Below, piece by piece: positions 57,651 through 64,000 of a stretch of 64,000 nucleotides of DNA. This DNA is from Hemerocallis citrina (Eukaryota > Streptophyta > Magnoliopsida > Asparagales > Asphodelaceae): assembly GCA_017893485.1 (NCBI GenBank), contig CM030362.1, positions 38,348,984 through 38,412,983 on the forward strand. Direction: 5' to 3'. Within the stretch, counting starts at the first letter, position 1, and each line of letters starts with the position of its first letter. The position numbers were made by a program, and so were the translations under genes. The notes beneath the pieces are model-generated. The model saw nothing but the letters and a program-made list of their open reading frames with translations, was not told the DNA's origin and made no database searches.

Positions 57651-60174
57651 GCAGGGAAAAACATATTTGGGTCAGGCTACCAGTGTAACTGAAAGGCCTA
57701 AACAAGTTGTTCCCGACTCTACTAAGTTGTGGCATATACGACTCGGGCATGCAGGAGAAAAGGCCTTGCAGGGGCTTGTGAAGCAAGGGTTGCTTAAAGA
57801 TGCTAAAGGGTGCAAGTTGGAATTTTGTGAACATTGTGTTTTGGGTAAGCAAACTAGGGTAAAATTTGGTACAGCTGTACATCAGACAAAGGGTATCCTC
57901 GATTATGTGCACACAGATGTTTGGGGCCCTACGCAGACACCTTCTATGAGTGGTAGACACTGGTTTGTTACATTTGTTGATGACTACTCCAGACGAGTTT
58001 GGGTATATACCATGAAGCACAAAGATGAAGTTTTGACATTGTTCACAAGTTGGAAGAAGAAAGTTGAAAATCAGACTGGTAGGAAGATTAAGGTTCTGAG
58101 GTCAGATAATGGAGGGGAATACAAGAACGATCCGTTTATGAAATTGTGTGAAGATGAAGGGATCCAGAGGCACTTCACAGTTAGGAAGACTCCACAGCAA
58201 AATGGGGTTGCAGAAAGGATGAACAGAACCTTACTTGAGAAGGTGAGATGTATGCTAGCACAGTCTGGATTGAAGAAGACATTTTGGGCAGAAGCTGTTA
58301 TATATGCAAGCCACATTGTCAACCATTTACCATCAGTAGCACTTGAAGGCAAAACACCTATTGAGGTATGGAGTGGTAAACCTGCATCTGATTATAGTTT
58401 TTTGTATATATTTGGTTGTCCTGCTTATTTTCATGTAACTGAAACTAAACTTGATGCAAGAGCCAAAAAGGCTATATTTGTTGGTTTTAGTACTGGTGTC
58501 AAAGGTTACAGGTTGTGGTGTCCAGAACAGAAAAAATTAGTAATCCGCAGGGATGTCACCTTTGATGAGACCAGCATGATTAGCTCGGGACAGTCGACTG
58601 GTGGACGAGAACAGTCGACTGGTGAGCAGCAGAAGAGTGGGACAGTTCTCCAACAGGTGAATAGTAGAAGCTCGGGACAATCGACTGGTGTAAAGGATCA
58701 GTCGACTGGTGATCTACAGCAGCAGAAGAATGGGAGAGTTCTCCAACAGGTGGAGTTAGAAAATCTTTCAGTTGAAAATCCTGCCCAAAATGAAGATGAT
58801 GTGGTTGATACTGAGGATGAGGAAGAAGTTCCTAACCCTCCCCAGCACGAAGAATCAATTGCAGCAAGAAGGCAAAGACGAGATATCAAACGACCATCTC
58901 ATTTTACAGATACAGTTGCATTTGCTCTTCCCATTGTGGATGATGAAGTTCCCTCCAACTTCAAAGAAGCTACTAGAAGTTCTGAAAATACAGATTGGAA
59001 AGTTGCTATGGATGAAGAGATGAACTCTCTTCATAAGAACAAGACTTGGGATCTAGTGCAATTGCCAAAAGGGAAGAAAGCTATCGGTTGCAAGTGGGTG
59101 TATACGAAGAAAGAAGGTCCAAAAGGCAGTGTTCGGTTCAAGGCTAGACTCGTTGCAAAGGGGTATGCTCAACAGGAAGGTATTGACTATAATGAAGTGT
59201 TCTCTCCAGTTGTGAAGCATCCTTCTATTCGGATTTTGTTGGCATTAGTAGCACAGTTTGATCTTGAATTGACACAGATGGATGTGAAGACTGCGTTCTT
59301 ACATGGGAATCTAGATGAAGAAATTTATATGTTGCAGCCAGATGGGTTTAAGACAGCTGGGAAGGAAAATTGTGTTTGCAGGTTGAAGAAGTCTCCCTAT
59401 GGGTTGAAGCAATCTCCAAGGCAGTGGTATTTGAGGTTTGATCAGTTTATGAAAGTGCAGGGATATTCCAGAAGTGCGTATGATCATTGTGTCTATTTCA
59501 GAAAATTGCAGGATGGTTCTTTCATATATCTGTTATTATATGTGGATGACATGTTGATTGCCTCTAGAAATGCTAAGGAGATTCAAAATTTGAAGAATCA
59601 GCTGAGTTCTGAATTCGAGATGAAGGATCTTGGTGAAGCCAAGAAGATACTTGGGATGGAGATAGCTAGAGACAGAGCAAAGGGCATAGTGAGTTTGACA
59701 CAGAAGCAATATCTTTTGAAGGTGCTAAAACGGTTTGGTATAGATGAGAAAACTAAACCAGTCAGTACACCCTTAGCCACTCATTTTAGAATTAGTGCTT
59801 CTCAGTCTCCAAGTACAGATGAAGAGAGACAGTATATGGCTAATGTACCTTACACTAGTGTGGTTGGCAGTTTGATGTATGCCATGGTCTGTACTCGACC
59901 AGACATCTCTCAGGCGGTGAGTATGGTTAGTCGATATATGCATGATCCAGGCAGAGAGCATTGGCAAGCAGCTAAATGGATTTTGAGGTACATAAGTGGC
60001 ACCACAGATGTGGGTTTGAAGTTTGAAAGGGATGACAATATTAGCAGGTTATTGGTGGGTTATGTTGATTCTGACTATGCAGGTGATCTAGATAAGAGGC
60101 GGTCTACTACAGGCTATTTGTTTACTATGGCTAGAGCACCTATAAGTTGGAGGTCCAATTTGCAGTCACTGTAG
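57649..60174 (+). pseudogene. Integrase and reverse transcriptase of C3
   Basis: Open for 841 codons. Pre-integrase zinc site LWHIRLGHAG...CEHC (about 27-62); integrase D at about 89 (HTDVWG), D at 153 (RSDNGGEY), E at 189 (NGVAERMN). A linker at 312-375 with QSTG repeats; RT at about 440-690 with [40 protein letters not shown] and [11 protein letters not shown] (YVDD at about 631-634). Start of RNase H (GYVDSDYAGDLDKRRSTTGY). A lost A near 60166 shifts frame after SWRSNLQS. It joins upstream gag only through the T-run frameshift. Confidence 0.96.
58582..58755 (+). repeat. 87-bp in-frame tandem duplication in C3 pol carrying CAGTCGACTG
   Basis: Two copies (58582-58668 and 58669-58755), each beginning AGCTCGGGACA and ending TTCTCCAACAGGTG. 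They contain CAGTCGACTG at 58591, 58612 and 58699, and CAATCGACTG at 58678. Translated as two SSGQSTG...QSTG blocks in the integrase-RT linker, a region that tolerates length change. Confidence 0.9.
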
Positions 60175-60515
60175 CGTTGTCTACTACTGAGGCTGAATAC
60201 ATGGCAGTTGCTGAGGCCATGAAGGAAGCTATTTGGATTCATGGACTTTTGAAGAGCTTGGGAATTCATCGGGAGAAGGTGGAGGTACACTGTGACAGTC
60301 AGAGTGTTATTCATTTAGCGAAGAACCAAGTTCATCATTCGAGGACCAAACATATTGATGTCCGTTATCATTTTGTGCGTGATTTGATAAAGGATGGTGA
60401 TATTCATTTGGTGAAGATTGGAACAGCTGATAATCCTGCTGATATGTTGACCAAAGTTGTTGGGGCAGCCAAGTTCAAGCATTGCATGAACCTGGCTAAT
60501 ATTTTGCATGCTTGA
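60147..60515 (+). pseudogene. RNase H end of C3
   Basis: Continues RNase H in the third frame: [53 protein letters not shown] and [10 protein letters not shown], the standard copia C-terminus, stopping at 60513-60515. Displaced from the RT frame by the one-base loss near 60166. Confidence 0.95.
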
Positions 60516-60660
60516 TGATTTGGCATGGGCGGTTAGGATGGTGCTTCGCTATTTGTTTGCCTAGTATGTGATATCATACTAAGGTGGAGTTTGGAATTTG
60601 TTACATTGGGTGATGAGCATTTGTTTTGGAGTATTTATTGGAGATTGCTCGGGCTACATG

Positions 60661-60719
60661 GAAGACCTCGCCAAGGTGGAGATTGTTGGATACTTGGAAG
60701 ATCTCGCCAAGGTGGAGAT
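60661..60719 (+). other. Duplicated polypurine tract of C3
   Basis: A 36-bp unit containing CGCCAAGGTGGAGATTGT occurs twice in tandem; the second AAGGTGGAGAT directly precedes the 3' LTR at 60720. The first is followed by TGTTGGA, itself like an LTR start. Confidence 0.8.
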
Positions 60720-61245
60720 TGTAGGATAATGGCTCGATTCTGGTTCGTATCTACAGCGATCGAAAGTTCCAGTACATCAGTCGACTGGGTTGGAGGATCA
60801 GGCGACTGTCCAGAGAGGAGTTTTCAAAGGCTAAGGATACAGCAGTAGTCAGTCGACTGCATGTGGGTTCAGTCGACTGTCCCGAAGTATTTATCAGTCG
60901 ACTAGTAAGATGATCAGTCGACTGTAGGCGGGTTTTTAATCCAAAATAGGCCCATTTCGAAAGGCCCAATAGTTTCCCTATAAATACAACCCGTTAGGGT
61001 TTTGTAAGGAGTGACGAAAATTAGAGACCTCTATTCGGTTTTGTAGCCGTCATCTTTTGTAAGGGTTTGTTTTCGCCCATTGGTGATTATTTGAAGAAGA
61101 AGAGAACCCCAACCGCCCCGTGGATGTAGGCACTTGTTTGCCAAACCACATTAAATCTGTGTGTCCTTGTTTTTGCTTGTTTTTCTGTTTTCTCGCTGTT
61201 TCTCTCGTTTGATTGTTGGTTGTTTGATTCGTATTCCGCACAACA
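60720..61245 (+). repeat. 3' LTR of C3 (526 bp)
   Basis: Same length as the 5' LTR. Palindromes at 60778, 60850, 60870 and 60915 are intact; 60895 reads CAGTCGACTA. TATA box at 60979-60986. Confidence 0.97.
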
Positions 61246-61464
61246 ATGTTCATATGCATTGTATTGCTACAATTATCTAAACTTCTGGATTAAAACATAT
61301 CAGTTTTTTTGGAATTTGATCACCTCCTATTATAAGAAATCACTAAAAGATTCAATGAATTAATGTACATCGTCTAAATTTGAAGACATGTATTTTAAAT
61401 TAAAAAACTAAGAAGTAAGTCAAAAACTCCTAAATTTACTCTAGTTGCTATACATAGGAGATTA

Positions 61465-61948
61465 GAGTAATGCCATACCCACTACTAAATTCACTACTTT
61501 TCTCTTCAGTACTTTAGGTGACACGCTATTAGTGGAGGTTAGTGTTAGGGTTGTAAATCGGACCGGATGGGATCGAACAGCCATATGTTCAAACTTGGAC
61601 CAAAATTCTACTCGGACGGGCTTATGTCCGGCTCGGTCTAGGTCGGACAAAATTTTTACTGTCCAGACTCGGTTCAGTAAAGTATCGGACCGCAATAATA
61701 TTCGGACGGACTTATGCCCGGCTCGAGCTCAGTAAAGAATCGGACCGAATAATTTGTCCAGGATCGGTTCATATAACAGTTCGGACAGTTCACGGTCAGA
61801 CCATTTCTCGAGCCTGAGTCGAACGGACGACGAACCGTTCTGTTCATTTTATACCCCTAGTTACTGTAGAGTACCTGGTAGAAACCTCCAATAGTAATAT
61901 GTCCACCTAAGATAGTGAAGAGGAGGGTAGTGGGTGTAGCATTACTCG
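61465..61948. mobile_element. MULE-type MITE copy 1, interrupted
   Basis: Starts GAGTAATGCCATACCCACTA and ends (inverted) GAGTAATGCTACACCCACTA. Compared with copy 2, an approximately 320-bp segment (about 61541-61860, rich in TCGGACCG and TCGGACAG) is inserted in the middle, flanked by GTTA on both sides. Confidence 0.75.
61541..61860. repeat. Insertion inside MITE copy 1
   Basis: Begins GTGTTAGGGTTGTAAATCGG and ends TTTATACCCCTA; contains four or five TCGGACNG-type phrases. GTTA is duplicated at its edges. Unknown repeat class. Confidence 0.55.
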
Positions 61949-61957
61949 ATGAATAAG

Positions 61958-62088
61958 AGTAATGCTATACCCACTGCAAAATCCACTACTTTTCTCTTCA
62001 TTATATCGTAAGTGGCATATATTAGTGGAGGTTATTGTAGAGTAGCTGGTCGAAACCTCCAATAGTAATGTGTGGTTATAATCTCCTA
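61958..62088. mobile_element. MULE-type MITE copy 2, right end lost
   Basis: GAGTAATGCTATACCCACTG start and an uninterrupted centre (GTGGAGGTTATTGTAGAGTA). Separated from copy 1 by only 9 bp (GATGAATAA), the size of a Mutator target duplication. Confidence 0.7.
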
Positions 62089-62246
62089 GAGAAATGCTAT
62101 ATCCACTACCAATTTCACTACATTTTTCTTCACTATCTTAGGTGGCACACTGCAATAGGTGGGAAAAGTGATAGTAGGTGGGGTAACTCTCCAATAGAAG
62201 CGTATCACCTAAGATAGTGAAATTGGTAGTGGATGAAGCATTACTC
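62089..62246. mobile_element. MULE-type MITE copy 3
   Basis: GAGAAATGCTATATCCACTA to (inverted) GAGTAATGCTTCATCCACTA; paired inner blocks CTTCACTATCTTAGGTG. 158 bp. Confidence 0.8.
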
Positions 62247-62254
62247 CTTATATT

Positions 62255-62306
62255 ATGAAACAAAAAAAAAGCCAGAATAACTTATATTTTGATACGGAGG
62301 GAGTAT
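62255..62306. repeat. Stowaway-like end fragment
   Basis: Minus strand TACTCCCTCCGTATCAAAATATAAG is the familiar plant Stowaway TIR; only one end is present. Confidence 0.55.
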
Positions 62307-62314
62307 ATTGTATC

Positions 62315-62530
62315 CAGTGGCGGAGCCAGACGAATCAAAATGGGGGTCTCAAATTTTTTTTTCCCCGGCATCGATATAATTGAGCCTTTAATAAGAGGTG
62401 GATTAGACTTGGGGGTCCCAATTTTTTTTAACTGGGGGGCCAAATAAAAATTTTGGTCTATATTAGGGGGTTTTACAAAATTTTTAGGGTCCCAAATGTC
62501 CCCCCTCCTCACTTCCTCCCTCCGCCACTG
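62315..62530. mobile_element. hAT-type MITE, 216 bp
   Basis: TIR CAGTGGCGGAGCCAGA and (inverted) CAGTGGCGGAGGGAGG. Perfect 8-bp TSD ATTGTATC at 62307-62314 and 62531-62538. No coding sequence; the open minus-strand frame across it is incidental. Confidence 0.92.
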
Positions 62531-62538
62531 ATTGTATC

Positions 62539-63080
62539 TGAAGTTCATTATATTTACCCCGTTAAAGAAATCTCGTTGTGTCATCAACTTTTTAATTAAA
62601 AAAAAGTTTTTTTATAGTTATAGAACATACTAGCTAATCCTCTATTACTTGACTATAAGACAGGTTTTTTTCTTTGATGTTGTTTTAGTCATTGAACTAA
62701 AATTTAATTTTCAAGGAAAATAGGACTTAAATGAACATAAATGGAACACACTTGAGGAGAGTGTTTGGCATAATAGTTAAACTGTTAAAGGATTATAATA
62801 TTACAGTGACATATACTCCATATAGAAACAGGAGATACACAGCAGGCCCAGAGTTAAAGTGATTGTGATTAGAACAGAGAATCCTGCATTGGATTCGTTT
62901 GATCAATCAATGATTGGACAGTTCTACAGTGTACAACACAATCACATTGTTATCCCTCAATCTTGCTTTCATCCAAACTAAACTTGCTGATTTCTTGAAT
63001 CATAACATTCAATCAAAACACTATCATACAATATCTTAAGAAAAGAATAAAAAAACCGTTCTACTTTATCTTATTTTAAA
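62539..63080. other. AT-rich intergenic DNA
   Basis: No ORF, TIR or repeat family recognised. Confidence 0.5.
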
Positions 63081-63089
63081 TTATTTTAT

Positions 63090-63237
63090 GAGTAATGATT
63101 CCGCCACTACCAATTTCACTATCTTAGGTGACATATTTCTATTGGAAAGTTCTCCTATTTTTTTTACCTATTGGAGTGTGCCATCTAAGATAGTGAAGAA
63201 AAATATAGTGAAATTGGTAGTAGATGTAGCATTACTT
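63090..63237. mobile_element. MULE-type MITE copy 4, 148 bp
   Basis: GAGTAATGATTCCGCCACTA to (inverted) AAGTAATGCTACATCTACTA, with a perfect 9-bp TSD TTATTTTAT at 63081-63089 and 63238-63246, which fixes the family as Mutator-like. Confidence 0.9.
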
Positions 63238-63253
63238 TTATTTTATACTATAA

Positions 63254-63420
63254 GGGGGCGTTTGGTACGCGGATTGGAGAATTCCCAGAAATTAGTGGAT
63301 TCCCAGGAATATGAGGGTGGGAATGAAGATTCCCGAGAATGTTGCAATACTGTGTTTGGTATACGACATTACATGCCTGGAAATACTTTATTACCGTGTT
63401 TGGTATAGAACAATTCATTC
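63254..63420. repeat. Possible Tourist-like MITE end
   Basis: GGGGGCGTTTGGTACGCGG start and repeated GTGTTTGGTAT phrases (63352, 63398), the common Tourist/Harbinger style. No second terminus. Confidence 0.4.
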
Positions 63421-64000
63421 TCATCAATCCATCTCTATAGTAGACATTACCGAAAATACTCTTTTGGCTTTATTTAAAAATAAATAAATATAAAAGTTAT
63501 CTAATTTAGTAATTGATGTATATGCATGCATGTGCAAAAGCAATACTGATATATATCTTATAAAACTTTAGTAAATTAACAAATAGATTATTAAAAAAAA
63601 TTACACTATGATTAAAATATATTTCAACCAGTTAGATGAAGAACATAACAAAAAGGAAAAATGAATTGGGATTTAGGGTTTTGACTGCCGTTTGATCCCA
63701 TTTCCTTTTTTTATAACCTTGATTTTTTCTTACATTAATTGAACCTAGGCGTGATAATTTCTAGAGTTTCATTTTAAATATGTCTCAAGAATTAATTTTT
63801 TTTTCTCTCGACTAATTCGTACGAATTAATAGATCTATAGCGATGTATTCCACTTTGGTTCCCACTACATGTTAACAACTATTGATTCTTCTTCTGAAGT
63901 AATATCATGGAGGGTGGCATTCTCTTTTGCTTGATAGCATTTGAATTTTGGATGCCATCGGTAATAGTTGCTTTTTCAATGCTAAAATCCCTAGAAATTT
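63421..64000. other. AT-rich intergenic DNA
   Basis: Nothing recognisable to the window end. Confidence 0.5.

Larger units (their letters stand above)
55834..61245 (+). mobile_element. C3: Tnt1-like (Tork) Ty1/copia element, complete but mutated
   Basis: 5412 bp, TSD ATGTT at 55829-55833 and 61246-61250, LTRs of 526 bp each with seven substitutions counted (98.7% identity), iMet primer site, gag-pol and polypurine tract. Domain order PR-INT-RT-RH is copia; the pre-integrase and integrase text closely resembles Tnt1. Two nonsense codons and two single-base shifts break the polyprotein, so despite its youth it is probably inactive or mobilised in trans. Confidence 0.96.

Noticed and set aside
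62282..62587. 101-codon minus-strand frame
   Set aside because: Crosses a non-coding hAT MITE with clear TIR and TSD.

Overview
This window is repeat-dense nuclear DNA from a flowering plant. The evidence is plant-type Ty1/copia and Ty3/gypsy retrotransposons primed by tRNA-iMet or by the Tat-type site, a chromodomain integrase, Mutator-, hAT- and Harbinger-type MITEs, Helitron ends, foldback elements in (TA)n tracts and TATAAATA promoters in LTRs. I find no convincing host gene, rRNA, functional tRNA or CRISPR array. Species cannot be told from the sequence.

Layout. 1-13740: a chromodomain Ty3/gypsy element (G1, 5' end outside the window, 3' LTR 7214-10547) sits inside a Sirevirus-like copia element on the minus strand (C1, 5' LTR 12750-13740). 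G1 itself carries a solo LTR of a related family in reverse orientation (1286-4149, TSD CTTGA). 13741-18050: old debris, namely a hairpin-rich MITE relic, a LINE reverse-transcriptase scrap abutting a hAT transposase C-terminus, Helitron-like ends, a TIR element and a gypsy LTR relic. 18056-37671: one composite copia element (C2, TSD CTACC) with three LTRs, two partial pol copies and an inverted gag. Nested in it is a young Tat-type gypsy element (G2, 25005-33586, TSD CTCGT) with an intact gag and a spliced antisense gene. 37896-48874: a Harbinger-like MITE, then a second MITE split by a 9.7-kb non-autonomous LTR element (G3, 38726-48401, TSD GCTGC) with 4.3-kb LTRs.

49958-55043: a cluster of five foldback elements alternating with two Helitrons and long (TA)n tracts. 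55525-55706: a MULE-type MITE. 55834-61245: a recently inserted Tnt1-like copia element (C3, TSD ATGTT) with LTRs 98.7% identical but a broken gag-pol. 61465-63237: a nest of MULE-type MITEs plus a hAT MITE with a perfect 8-bp TSD.

How the pieces act together. Most elements are defective and could move only with enzymes supplied elsewhere. The insertion order can be read from target-site duplications. The most unusual signals are (i) arrays of short hairpins whose stems change on both sides together, present in three unrelated element types; (ii) a 10-bp palindrome, CAGTCGACTG, repeated in LTRs of unrelated retrotransposons and inside one pol gene; (iii) the microhomology-joined inverted gag in C2; (iv) the three-exon antisense gene of G2; and (v) an acidic coiled-coil ORF where gag should be in G1.
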